From positions 81,148-145,147 of the forward strand of contig NZ_PVNK01000165.1 in assembly GCF_002994615.1 (NCBI RefSeq): a stretch of DNA of 64,000 nt, read 5' to 3'. Positions 51,861 to 60,314 of the stretch are shown in pieces. Below the pieces are notes generated by a model. It searched no databases. It had not been told where the DNA came from and saw nothing but the letters and a program-made list of their open reading frames with translations. The stretch's first letter is position 1. The number at the start of each line of letters is the position of its first letter. This stretch comes from Enhygromyxa salina (lineage in GTDB: Bacteria > Myxococcota_A > Polyangia > Nannocystales > Nannocystaceae). A program made the translations under genes and the position numbers.

Positions 51861-53399
51861 ATGAGCATGGAGCGGCCGGCGTTGGTAGGTGACTGGTTGG
51901 GGCGGCGGGCGCAGCTCTCGCCTGCGGCCCCGGCGATCGTGGATCTCAGCCGGCCGGGCGAGCCCGAGCCCCGGACGATCACCTATCAAACGCTCGAGCG
52001 CGAGACCAACCAGGTCGCGCGGTGGCTGGAGGCGCAGGGGGTCGAGCAGGGGGATCGGGTCGCGGTCCTGGCCAAGAACCGGATCGAGTTCATCCAGCTG
52101 TGGTTCGCGTGCGGGAAGCTCGGGGCGATCTTGCAGGCGCTCAATTGGCGGCTGACTGCGGCCGAGCTCGGCCCGCTGCTGGCCCACGCCGAGCCCCGGC
52201 TGCTGTGCTGGGATTCGGAATTTGCCGAGCTGGCCGCGAGCTTGGGTGGGCTGAGCGCGGCGGCGCGAGTGCAGTTTGTCGCCCTCGACGGCAGCGAGGG
52301 CCTGTGTCTGTCGGCCTGTCGCGAGCTGCCCGATACGCCGCTGCCCGCCCGGGCGCTGAGGCCGAGTGATCCGTGGGTGCTGTGCTACACGGGCGGGACC
52401 ACGGGGCTGCCCAAGGCCGCGATCTTGACCCACGCGACGGTCACCTGGAACGCGATCAACACCACGTCGAGCTGGGGCCTCTCGGACCGCGACGTGGCGA
52501 TCCTCAACGCGCCGCTGTTTCACACTGGCGGGCTCAACGTGTTCACGGCGCCGCTGATCCACGCGGGCGGCTGCTCGATCCTGTGCCGCGAGTTCGAGCT
52601 CGAGCAGCTCTTCGATATCATCGAATCCCGCGAGGTCAGCTGCTTCTTTGGGGTCCCCGCCATGTTTCAGGCGATGCAGGCCCACCCGCGCTGGGCCAGC
52701 GCGCCCCTCGATCGTGTCCGCACGATCATCTCGGGCGGCGCGCCGTGTCCCGAGCCGGTGTTCGAGCAATTTTGGGCCCGCGGCGTCGACTTCAAGACCG
52801 GCTACGGGCTGACCGAGGCGGGGCCCAACAATTTTTGGCTGCCGCGTGAGCGTGTGCGTGACAAGCCCGGCGCGGTCGGCTGGCCCTTGCTTCACGTGGC
52901 GATTCGGATCGTCAACGCGAGCGGCGGCGAATGTGGGCCCGACGAAGTGGGCGAGCTGTGGATCCGCGGGCCCCACGTGTCGCCCGGCTATTTCCGCGAC
53001 CCCGAGGCGACGGCCGCCAGCTTTGTCGACGGCTGGCTGCACACCGGGGATCTGGCCCACGCCGAGGCCGACGGCTGCGTGACGATCGTCGGGCGCAGCA
53101 AAGACATGATCATTTCGGGCGGCGAGAACATCTACCCGGCCGAGGTCGAGTCGGCGATCGCCGCTCACGAGGCGGTCGTCGAGGTCGCGGTGATCGGGGT
53201 GCCGGATCCGCGCTGGGGCGAGGTTGGCCGGGCCTTTGTGGTGCTCGCGGACGGGGCCAGCTTGGACCTGGCCGCGCTTCAGTTGTTCTTGCGTGAGCGG
53301 CTGGCCAAGTACAAGCTGCCGCGCTCGCTGGTGATCCTCAACGCGCTCCCCCGCACGGGCGCTGGCAAGCTCGACAAGCGGGCGCTGGAGCGCAGCTAA
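51861..53399 (+). CDS. Acyl-CoA synthetase (AMP-forming ligase)
   Basis: 512 residues. It shows the AMP-binding P-loop YTGGTTGLPKAAILTH, YGLTEAGPN, the TGDLAHAEADGCVTIVGRSKDM hinge region in pieces, and GGENIYPAEVES. The C-terminal PRTGAGKLDKRAL has the catalytic Lys. It fits medium/long-chain fatty acyl-CoA ligases. It would activate a fatty acid, for example one released by the lipase-like neighbour. An AGGAG site precedes the ATG at 51861. TAATG coupling to the next gene. Confidence 0.92.
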   Translation: MSMERPALVGDWLGRRAQLSPAAPAIVDLSRPGEPEPRTITYQTLERETNQVARWLEAQGVEQGDRVAVLAKNRIEFIQLWFACGKLGAILQALNWRLTAAELGPLLAHAEPRLLCWDSEFAELAASLGGLSAAARVQFVALDGSEGLCLSACRELPDTPLPARALRPSDPWVLCYTGGTTGLPKAAILTHATVTWNAINTTSSWGLSDRDVAILNAPLFHTGGLNVFTAPLIHAGGCSILCREFELEQLFDIIESREVSCFFGVPAMFQAMQAHPRWASAPLDRVRTIISGGAPCPEPVFEQFWARGVDFKTGYGLTEAGPNNFWLPRERVRDKPGAVGWPLLHVAIRIVNASGGECGPDEVGELWIRGPHVSPGYFRDPEATAASFVDGWLHTGDLAHAEADGCVTIVGRSKDMIISGGENIYPAEVESAIAAHEAVVEVAVIGVPDPRWGEVGRAFVVLADGASLDLAALQLFLRERLAKYKLPRSLVILNALPRTGAGKLDKRALERS

Positions 53400-54223
53400 T
53401 GCCGCATGCTCGGGTTGGCGAGGTCTCGCTCCACTACGAGCGCGCAGGGTCTTGGGGGCGAGACCCGCACGCGCCGGTGGTGGTGTTCGTCAACGGGCTG
53501 CTGACGGAGCTCGGCAGCTGGGCGGCTCACCTGCCCCACTTTGCTCACTATCGCTGCTTGATGTGGGACTGTCGGGGCCAGGGTCTGTCCGACAAGCCCG
53601 CGGTCAGCGAGTACACCGTCGCGGACCACGCCCGGGACCTCGCGGGGTTGCTCGACCTGCTCGAGCTGCGCGATCCGGTCGCGCTGGTCGGGCTGAGCAA
53701 CGGCGCCGCGACGGCGCTGTCCTTCGCGGCCGCGCAGCCGGAGCGGGTGCGCGCGCTGGTGGTCAGCGGGGCCTACGCCCGAGTCGACCGGGCGCTGGAG
53801 CTCAAGCTGCGCTCGTGGATCCAGGCGATGCACGCTGGCGGCGGCGGGCTGCGCTTTGACGTGGCGACGCCGTGGGTGTTTGGCCCGCAGTTCCTGGCCG
53901 AAAATTGGGCATCGTTGGCGCTGTTTCGCGAGCGGGCGATGAGCCTCGATCTCGGCGCGGCGCAGCGGCTGATCGCGGGCGCGCTGCTGCATCACCTCGA
54001 CGACGCGCAGCTCGGCCGGATCCGCGCCGCGACCCTGGTGAATGTGGGCGAGGACGACGTGCTGACCCCGCCGAGCATGGCGCGGACGCTGGCGGCGGCG
54101 ATCCCCGGGGCGCGGCTCGAGCTGCTGGCCGAGGCCGGCCACGCCGGGGCGCTCGAGCGGGTCGAGGCCTTTTGCGATCAAGCCCTGGGCTTCCTCGACC
54201 CGATCATGCACGCGCAGGCCTGA
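53399..54223 (+). CDS. Alpha/beta hydrolase, last gene of the acyl operon
   Basis: 274 residues. Motifs: VVVFVNGLLTELGSW (oxyanion), MWDCRGQGLSDKP, the elbow VGLSNGAAT with nucleophile Ser (GLSNG), the acid NVGEDDVLTPPS and His in EAGHAGALERVEAF. A thioesterase or esterase, possibly for the last step of the operon pathway, in the manner of an OleB-like role, though the family is too broad to be sure. The ATG overlaps the TAA of the ligase gene. A 19-base repeat lies directly after the stop. Confidence 0.88.
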   Translation: MPHARVGEVSLHYERAGSWGRDPHAPVVVFVNGLLTELGSWAAHLPHFAHYRCLMWDCRGQGLSDKPAVSEYTVADHARDLAGLLDLLELRDPVALVGLSNGAATALSFAAAQPERVRALVVSGAYARVDRALELKLRSWIQAMHAGGGGLRFDVATPWVFGPQFLAENWASLALFRERAMSLDLGAAQRLIAGALLHHLDDAQLGRIRAATLVNVGEDDVLTPPSMARTLAAAIPGARLELLAEAGHAGALERVEAFCDQALGFLDPIMHAQA

Positions 54224-54238
54224 GGAGACACGCGGCGG
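54220..54238 (+). repeat. 19-bp repeat shared with 46193
   Basis: CTGAGGAGACACGCGGCGG, identical to 46193-46211, covering the stop of the hydrolase gene and the following bases. Confidence 0.8.
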
Positions 54239-54301
54239 CGCCGCGCGGGGGGGCGGGCAGGTTCACAGCGCGAGCGGGGAGCCGCGCGAGCGAGAGCGCG
54301 A

Positions 54302-56848
54302 TCAGTTGGCCGAGGACGCGCCGGGGCGGGCGAGCGAATCGCATCCGGCGATGCTCCCCGAGCCGAACAGCTCGCGGGGCTCAGAGCGTGTGCGCTTCGC
54401 CCCCGCGCGGCGATCGTCGAAGCTTCGGCTGAGCGCCGAGGACAGCACGACCGTCAGCGACGAGGCCGGCATCAGCAGCGCGGCCGCGAGCGGGCCGACG
54501 AGCCCGGCGAGGGCCAAGCTCGCAAACACCAGGTTGTAGCCGAGCGAGAACCCGAGGTTGCGGCGGATGATCGCCATCGTCCGCCTCGCGCCCTCGAACA
54601 GCTCGGCGACCTCGGCGAGGCCGGGCTCGGCGAGGTGGACGTCGGCGGTCCGCAGGGCGACCTCGGCCCCGCCGCGGACGGCCACGCCGACGCTCGCGGC
54701 CCGCATCGCCGGGGCATCGTTGACGCCGTCACCGATCATCGCGGCGGCGGGGAGCCGGGCCAGGGTCCGGGCCTTGGCTTCGGGGGTCATGGCCCCCGCG
54801 AAGTCCTCGATGCCGAGCTCACGGGCGACGGCGCCGACGGCCGCGGGGTGATCGCCGCTGCGGATCGCGAGCTGGAGGCCGAGGGCGCGGAGGCGATCGA
54901 GCGCGACGGCGGCGTCGGGCCGGACGGTGTCGGCGAGGGCCAACATCGCGACGGGCCGGTCGTCGAGCTCGACGAGGACCGGGGTCTTGCCCGTGCTCAG
55001 GGCCTGGGTCAGGTCGTCGCCGAACAGCTCGCGGTGGTCGAGCCAGGCGAGGTTGCCGATCCGAACCTGAGCGCGTGGGCGACCGTCTGCGGCGTCGAAC
55101 ACGGCCGCTCGGCCCTTGCCGACGAGGACCTCGATCGAGCTGGCGGCGCGCTCGGGCCGGGCGTCGACGCGCGCGCGGGCCCAGCGTCGCAGGGCCTGCG
55201 CGACGGGGTGGCCGCTGCCGCGCTCGACGGCGAGGATCAACCCGGCGAGCTCGGCCTCGTCGAGGGGCGCGATCACGGTCGCGGTGTGGACCTCGAGCGC
55301 GCCCTCGGTCAGCGTGCCGGTCTTGTCGAACACGGCGGTCTCGACCTTGGCGAGGGCCTCGAGCGCGCCGGCCGAGGCCAACAAGATCCCGCGCCTGGCC
55401 GCGCGGGCCCGGGCGAGGGCGAGCGCGACCGGAGTCGCGAGGCCGAGCGCGCAGGGGCAGGAGATCACCAGCAGCGCGACCACGACCGAGAACACGCGGC
55501 TCGGATCGACCAGCCACCACGCGAGGCCGCCGAGGACCGCGAGGCTGAGGACGGTGGCGACAAAGTAGCCGCTGATGCGATCGACGGCGCGCTGGATCGG
55601 GGCCCGGACGGCGTCGGCTTGCATGATCCTGGCCGCGAGCGAGCCGACCCGGGTCGCGGCCCCGACCGCGCGGACCTCGAGCTCGCAGCCGCCGTCGACG
55701 GCGATCGTCCCGGCCAGGACCGCGTCGCCAGGCTCAACCGAGACCGGCGTCGACTCCCCCGTCAGGCTGCTCGCGTCGATGCTGGCCCGGCCGCGCAGGA
55801 CCTGCGCGTCGGCGGGGATCCGCTCGCCGCGGCGAACTTCGATGTGCTCGCCGACCGCCAGCGCGTTGGATGAGCAGTCCTCGCGGCGGCCGTCGGCGAG
55901 GATCCGGCGCGCGCGGGCGGGGACCAGCAGCTGGATCAGATCGGTCTGCGAGAGCGCCCACTGCTGGCCGCGGCGCTGGACGTGGCGGCCGATCAACAGG
56001 AGGAAGACCAGCACGCTGACCGAGTCGAAGTAGACCTCGCCGCTCGTGAAGGTTGCGACCACGCTCGCGACGAAGCCGCCGAGCACGCCCAGGGCGATCG
56101 GCAGGTCGATGTGCAGCGTGCGAGCGCGGAGGCCGGCCCAGGCCGCGCGGTAGAAGGGCAGGCCGCCGTAGGCGACGGCCGGGATCGCGAGGATCAGCGC
56201 CGCGAACTCGAAGAAGCGCGACCAGTGGGCCTCCATGCCCGACAGCGCGCCCGCGTAGAGCGCGAAGCTGACCAGCATCACGTTGCCCGCGCTGGCTCCG
56301 GCGATCGCGAGGCGCACGAGCTCGCGCCGTCGGTCGTCGCGGCGGGTCTGCTCGGCCTGGGCATCGACCGCGTGCAGCTCGTAGCCCGCCCGATGAAACA
56401 AGGCGGCGACCCGCGACAGCGCCACGACATCGGGGTCCCAGTCGAGCACGACCCGGGCCGAGCCAAAGTCGACGCGCGCGCTGTCGAGGCCGTCGACGAC
56501 CCGGGGCAGGCGCTCGATCAGCCACACACACGCGGCGCAGTGCATCCCGGTGCAGTGCAGCGACGCGGTGCCCGGGCGGTCGTCGACGCGGACCTGGGCC
56601 AGGACGGTGGGGTCGTCGAGGTGAGCGTAGGCGGGCGCCTCGGCGGCCTGCGAGCTCTGGCCGCTGCCGGGGGGCGCGTGGGCGTCGAGGCGCTCGCGCA
56701 GGGCGTAGTAGTTGTCGAGTCCGGCCTCGTGGACCAGGTCCCAGACCGTGCGACAACCCCGGCAACAAAAGGCGGGCTCGGACTCCGCGCCCGCGGGCGC
56801 AGGCAGGCCACAGTGAGCACAGGGGGTCGTCGCGCGGGCCATCGTCAC
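54302..56848 (-). CDS. ccoI: Copper P1B-type ATPase CcoI/FixI of the cbb3 operon
   Basis: 848 residues. The N-terminus has Cys pairs CAHCGLP and FCCRGC as in CcoI/FixI, then an HMA domain with CTGMHCAACVWLIE. The ATPase core shows TGEST, the transmembrane metal site SCPCALG, DKTGTLTEG with the phosphorylated Asp, GSGHPVAQAL (HP locus) and GDGVNDAPAMR. Eight transmembrane helices can be placed. It exports copper for assembly of the cbb3 CuB centre. It is the last gene of the cco operon. GTG 56848 lies one base after the previous stop; ATG 56842 is an alternative start. Confidence 0.93.
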   Translation of the reverse strand: MTMARATTPCAHCGLPAPAGAESEPAFCCRGCRTVWDLVHEAGLDNYYALRERLDAHAPPGSGQSSQAAEAPAYAHLDDPTVLAQVRVDDRPGTASLHCTGMHCAACVWLIERLPRVVDGLDSARVDFGSARVVLDWDPDVVALSRVAALFHRAGYELHAVDAQAEQTRRDDRRRELVRLAIAGASAGNVMLVSFALYAGALSGMEAHWSRFFEFAALILAIPAVAYGGLPFYRAAWAGLRARTLHIDLPIALGVLGGFVASVVATFTSGEVYFDSVSVLVFLLLIGRHVQRRGQQWALSQTDLIQLLVPARARRILADGRREDCSSNALAVGEHIEVRRGERIPADAQVLRGRASIDASSLTGESTPVSVEPGDAVLAGTIAVDGGCELEVRAVGAATRVGSLAARIMQADAVRAPIQRAVDRISGYFVATVLSLAVLGGLAWWLVDPSRVFSVVVALLVISCPCALGLATPVALALARARAARRGILLASAGALEALAKVETAVFDKTGTLTEGALEVHTATVIAPLDEAELAGLILAVERGSGHPVAQALRRWARARVDARPERAASSIEVLVGKGRAAVFDAADGRPRAQVRIGNLAWLDHRELFGDDLTQALSTGKTPVLVELDDRPVAMLALADTVRPDAAVALDRLRALGLQLAIRSGDHPAAVGAVARELGIEDFAGAMTPEAKARTLARLPAAAMIGDGVNDAPAMRAASVGVAVRGGAEVALRTADVHLAEPGLAEVAELFEGARRTMAIIRRNLGFSLGYNLVFASLALAGLVGPLAAALLMPASSLTVVLSSALSRSFDDRRAGAKRTRSEPRELFGSGSIAGCDSLARPGASSAN

Positions 56849-56849
56849 G

Positions 56850-57617
56850 TCAGTGGCAAGGGGCCGCGGGGGTCTCGGTGTGGGGGTCGTGGGTGGACGC
56901 GGGCGCGGGCGTGGGCGCGGGTGTCAGCTTGCCGGCCAGGCTCAGGGCGCCGAGCGTGAGCATGGCCAGCGCGGTGATCCGTGGGGCGTGACGACCGAGG
57001 CGGCGCCCGAGCTCCCCGGCGAGCAACCCGACACCGAGGAGGGCCGGGACGGTGCCGAGCCAGAACGCGGCCATGACCAGCAGACCGTGGACGACGCTCC
57101 CCGTCGAGGCCGCGACCGCGACGTAGGCCCACAGCCAGCCGCAAGGCAGCAGCGCGCTGAGCAGCCCGGCGGCCGCCCCAGCCACGGCCCCGCGCGTGCG
57201 CACGGCCTCGCTCAGGCGCAGACGCAGGCGCGCGACCAGGTTGGGTCGGCGGGCGCTCGCGCCCAGGGTGGTCAGCGGCGCTTGGCTTGACCGCTTCGGC
57301 CACAAGCTTGCGATCGCCATGGCGATCAAGGTCAGCCCCATCAGCGGCCCCGCGACGCGCTGGACACCGAGCCACGCCCCGCTCGCGTCGAGGCTCGCGC
57401 CGAGCAGCCCGGCGGCCGCGCCGAGCCCGAGGTAGGCGAGCCCCCGCGCGCCCTGGTAGGCCAGCAAGGGCGCGAGCTCCCGCGGACCTCCGGCCCGCCG
57501 ATCACACGACGCACCCGAGACCGCGGTCACGAAGCCCCCGCACATGCCGACGCAGTGCAGGCTGCCGACCAAGCTGGCGCCGAGGACCGCCGCCAGCGCC
57601 AGCCACGGCACGCTCAC
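56850..57617 (-). CDS. Sulfite exporter TauE/SafE-like (DsbD-type) membrane protein of the cbb3 cluster
   Basis: 255 residues. The signature GSLHCVGMCGG near the N-terminus, and LLPCGWLWAYVAV in the middle, mark the COG2836 family, which sits beside cbb3 assembly genes. Six transmembrane helices can be seen. Probably involved in copper handling or thiol transfer at the membrane. The C-terminal tail carries THDPHTETPAAPCH with His and Cys. Its GTG start overlaps the FixH stop (57614-57617). Confidence 0.82.
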   Translation of the reverse strand: MSVPWLALAAVLGASLVGSLHCVGMCGGFVTAVSGASCDRRAGGPRELAPLLAYQGARGLAYLGLGAAAGLLGASLDASGAWLGVQRVAGPLMGLTLIAMAIASLWPKRSSQAPLTTLGASARRPNLVARLRLRLSEAVRTRGAVAGAAAGLLSALLPCGWLWAYVAVAASTGSVVHGLLVMAAFWLGTVPALLGVGLLAGELGRRLGRHAPRITALAMLTLGALSLAGKLTPAPTPAPASTHDPHTETPAAPCH

Positions 57618-58117
57618 GGCTCACCTCCGGCGCTCGGGCGCGCGAGCGCGGGCAGGGTGCGGAGCTCGGCGCGCTGACGGGTCACGAAGCGCTCGCCCGC
57701 GGCGGTGTGGACGTCGATCGTCACCTCGTAGAGTCCGCGGGCGGGGATCTCACCCGCCGTCAGGTAGCGGCCCCCTGGGGCTTCGTGCAGCGCGAGCGCG
57801 CGATCGTGGGCGGCGCTGTCGGAGCGCTCGAGCGTCAGCGTGCCCGACAGGCCGGTCAGCGCCCGGCCCTCGGCGTCAATCAGATCGACCCCGAGCGAGC
57901 CCCCGTCGGGGCTGCGCCCGAGCTGCGCGACCGACCAACCCAGGGCCGCGCTGCGCTCGCGCAGGTCGAGCTCCTGGTCCCACTCGAGCGACTCGGTCCA
58001 GTGATCCGCGGCGGCTGGCGCCGAGGGGTTCGAGACCGCGATCGAGATCATGATCGCGTTGGCGACCACGACCACGCCGAGCCCCACGACGACCCCGATC
58101 GGCCAGGCCTTGCTCAC
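57614..58117 (-). CDS. ccoH: CcoH/FixH cbb3 assembly protein
   Basis: 167 residues. One N-terminal transmembrane helix (WPIGVVVGLGVVVVANAIM) followed by a periplasmic FixH domain (LIDAEGRALTGLSGTLTLERS). CcoH stabilises the nascent cbb3 oxidase. The GTG at 58117 overlaps the ccoG stop (GTGA), so it is coupled. Its order ccoG-ccoH-(TauE/SafE)-ccoI matches ccoGHIS clusters. Confidence 0.85.
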   Translation of the reverse strand: MSKAWPIGVVVGLGVVVVANAIMISIAVSNPSAPAAADHWTESLEWDQELDLRERSAALGWSVAQLGRSPDGGSLGVDLIDAEGRALTGLSGTLTLERSDSAAHDRALALHEAPGGRYLTAGEIPARGLYEVTIDVHTAAGERFVTRQRAELRTLPALARPSAGGEP

Positions 58118-59514
58118 TGCTGACCTCCGCCGGCCTCGCGCGAACCAGCCAGGAACTCGATCGCGATCTCGTCGGAGAAGCCCTGATCGTCGCGCACGCG
58201 CAGGAGCACGTCGCCGCCGCCGAGCGCCGCGGGCCGGAGCACGAAGACCGGGAACTGCCGGGTGGTCTCGCCCTCGACGACCAGCTCGCCGCCCGGGACC
58301 AACAGCTCGGTCCCGTCCTCGTCGACGAGCTCGACGGTGAACGAGCGGGCCTCGCCGCGGCGGTTTTGGATCCGCAGCTCCAGCGAGTTTTGGATCCGCC
58401 GGTCGCCCATCGCCGCGTAGGGCGGGGTCCCCGACATCCGATGCAGGTCGAGCCCAACCGGCTGGCGCACGCCGATCGCAACCACCAGGATCGACAAGAC
58501 CGCGATGAGCCCGAGCCCGTAGGCGATGACCCGGGGGCGCAGCGCTCGCTTGGCGAAGCCGCGCTCGTCTTCCTTGGCAAAGCGCCGCTGCGAGTCGAGC
58601 CGGATCAGCCCCGGCTCGCGCTGGAGCTTGACCATGATGTCGTCGCAGGCGTCGATGCAGGCCATGCACTGGACGCACTCCATCTGGTTGCCCTTGCGGA
58701 TGTCGATGCCGGTCGGGCACACGCGCACGCAGGCCTTGCAGTCGACGCAGTCGCCAGCCGCGGGGTTGTTGGCCTTGCCGCGGGGCTCGCCGCGGCGCTC
58801 GTCGTAGCCGACCGCGAGGGAGTCGGCGTCGAGCAGGACCGACTGAAAGCGGCCGTAGGGGCACACGACCAGGCAGGTCTGCTCGCGGAAGTAGGCGAAG
58901 TCGAACAGCAGCGCCGCCGTGATCCCGACGAACACCGCGGTCCCGCCGGGGTGCGAGAGGGGGTCGAGCTGGGCCTCGATCACGCCGCCGCGGCCGAGAA
59001 AGTAGGCCGTGAAGGTCGTCCCGATCGTGCCCGCGACGACCAGGTAGAAGGCGTACTTGATCGCCTTCTTGATCACCTTGGACCGGGTCCAGGGCCCCGC
59101 GTCGAGCTTGCGGCGGGCGCTGGCGTCACCTTCGATCAGGCGCTCGAAGGGCCGGATCAACGACTCGATGAACACGGTCTGGGGGCAGCTCCAGCCGCAC
59201 CACGCCCGCCCGAACAGCGCGGTGAAGAAGAACACCGAGAACACGATGATGCCGGCCGCGAACAGCATGTAGGCGCCGTCGGTCGCCATCAGCGTCGCGC
59301 CCCAGAAGTACATGCGCCGCCCGGGGATGTCGATGCGCGTCGCCGGGTGCCCGCCGATGTCGATCCACGGGCCGATCAGCAGCAGCACGAGCAACACCCA
59401 GTGGACGACCGTGCGCCGGGTCAGCATCCGGCCGCGGAGCCACTTGGGGTAGAGCCAGACTCGCTTGCCGCCTTCGCCGATCGTCGTGACCGTGTCGTTG
59501 TCTGCGAGCGCCAT
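58114..59514 (-). CDS. ccoG: CcoG/FixG/RdxA cbb3 accessory ferredoxin
   Basis: 466 residues. The membrane part has several helices with the FGRAWCGWSCPQTVFIE hallmark. Two 4Fe-4S clusters are coordinated in DCVDCKACVRVCPTGIDI and CVQCMACIDACD. The C-terminal 130 residues are a soluble Ig-like domain (FixG_C). It participates in copper reduction for cbb3 biogenesis. It starts 12 bases past the CcoP stop. Confidence 0.94.
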   Translation of the reverse strand: MALADNDTVTTIGEGGKRVWLYPKWLRGRMLTRRTVVHWVLLVLLLIGPWIDIGGHPATRIDIPGRRMYFWGATLMATDGAYMLFAAGIIVFSVFFFTALFGRAWCGWSCPQTVFIESLIRPFERLIEGDASARRKLDAGPWTRSKVIKKAIKYAFYLVVAGTIGTTFTAYFLGRGGVIEAQLDPLSHPGGTAVFVGITAALLFDFAYFREQTCLVVCPYGRFQSVLLDADSLAVGYDERRGEPRGKANNPAAGDCVDCKACVRVCPTGIDIRKGNQMECVQCMACIDACDDIMVKLQREPGLIRLDSQRRFAKEDERGFAKRALRPRVIAYGLGLIAVLSILVVAIGVRQPVGLDLHRMSGTPPYAAMGDRRIQNSLELRIQNRRGEARSFTVELVDEDGTELLVPGGELVVEGETTRQFPVFVLRPAALGGGDVLLRVRDDQGFSDEIAIEFLAGSREAGGGQQ

Positions 59515-59526
59515 GGTTTTGGTTTC

Positions 59527-60108
59527 CTAGGGCTGCGCGGTCGCAGCGATCTCGGGGGTGGGGTCGACGATCGGGACGCCGTCGGGGGCCTTGGGCTTGG
59601 CGGGCGTGGTCCCGCGCAGGCTGTGGACGTAGGCGCCGACCTGGTAGATCTCTTCGAGCCCGAGCTGGTCCTTCCACGCCAGCATCCCGTTTTTGGTCCC
59701 GTGGAAGATGACCGCGACGATCTGATCGCGCTGCTGCCCGTAGATCGTGAATTCGTCGGTCAGGTTGGGCCCGACGAGGCCGCCGCCGTCGATCGCGTGG
59801 CAGGACATGCAGCGGACGTTGAAGGTCGCCTGGCCAGCGGCCACGAACGCGGGGTCCTCGGCCATGGCCTCGAGCTCGGCGTGGTCGGCGAGCTCGGGCG
59901 GCGGGTGCTGCTGCCACCACGCGGTCATGTCTTCGGCCCACTGCTCGCGCGGGAGCGGCCCGGGCCCGAAGTGGTAGTAGGGCACGTAGACCAGCGCGGC
60001 CACGATGCCGCCGTAGAACATGTACAGCCACCACTTGGGCAGCGGATTGTCGAACTCCCGGATACCGTCGTAGTCGTGGTCGAGCAGGTCGTCGGGTGGG
60101 TTGGCCAT
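59527..60108 (-). CDS. ccoP: cbb3 oxidase subunit III (CcoP-like), single heme
   Basis: 193 residues. The N-terminus DDLLDHDYDGIREFDNPLP with one membrane helix is the canonical CcoP start. One c-type heme site (CMSCH) is present, followed by GPNLTDEFTIYG. Usual CcoP has two hemes and about 290 residues, so this is a short monoheme form. It feeds electrons to the oxidase core. It lies 20 bases after ccoQ. Confidence 0.88.
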   Translation of the reverse strand: MANPPDDLLDHDYDGIREFDNPLPKWWLYMFYGGIVAALVYVPYYHFGPGPLPREQWAEDMTAWWQQHPPPELADHAELEAMAEDPAFVAAGQATFNVRCMSCHAIDGGGLVGPNLTDEFTIYGQQRDQIVAVIFHGTKNGMLAWKDQLGLEEIYQVGAYVHSLRGTTPAKPKAPDGVPIVDPTPEIAATAQP

Positions 60109-60128
60109 GGTCGAGAGGGCTCCGAGGG

Positions 60129-60314
60129 CTAGCGGTCGAGGGGCTCGACGGGGTTGACGTCATCGAGGGGCATGCGCGAGCGCTGGGCGTAGGCTTGCTT
60201 GGACCCCGGGCGGAACATCCAGTAGATGGCGCCGAGGAACACGGCGACGAAGAGCACGGTGCTGATCTGTGCGAGGAAGGCGAAGTCGGACAGGGACAGG
60301 ACGTCGGATTTCAT
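60129..60314 (-). CDS. ccoQ: Small cbb3 subunit CcoQ-like
   Basis: 61 residues. One transmembrane helix ([21 protein letters not shown]), then a basic tail [13 protein letters not shown], typical of CcoQ/FixQ. The ATG overlaps the ccoNO stop (ATGA). Confidence 0.82.
   Translation of the reverse strand: MKSDVLSLSDFAFLAQISTVLFVAVFLGAIYWMFRPGSKQAYAQRSRMPLDDVNPVEPLDR

Noticed and set aside
47473..54223. A true OleABCD olefin cluster
   Set aside because: The SDR is short and FabG-like rather than OleD-like, the ligase carries normal acyl-CoA ligase motifs, and the KASIII-like protein lacks the Asn kept in OleA. Only an analogy was kept.
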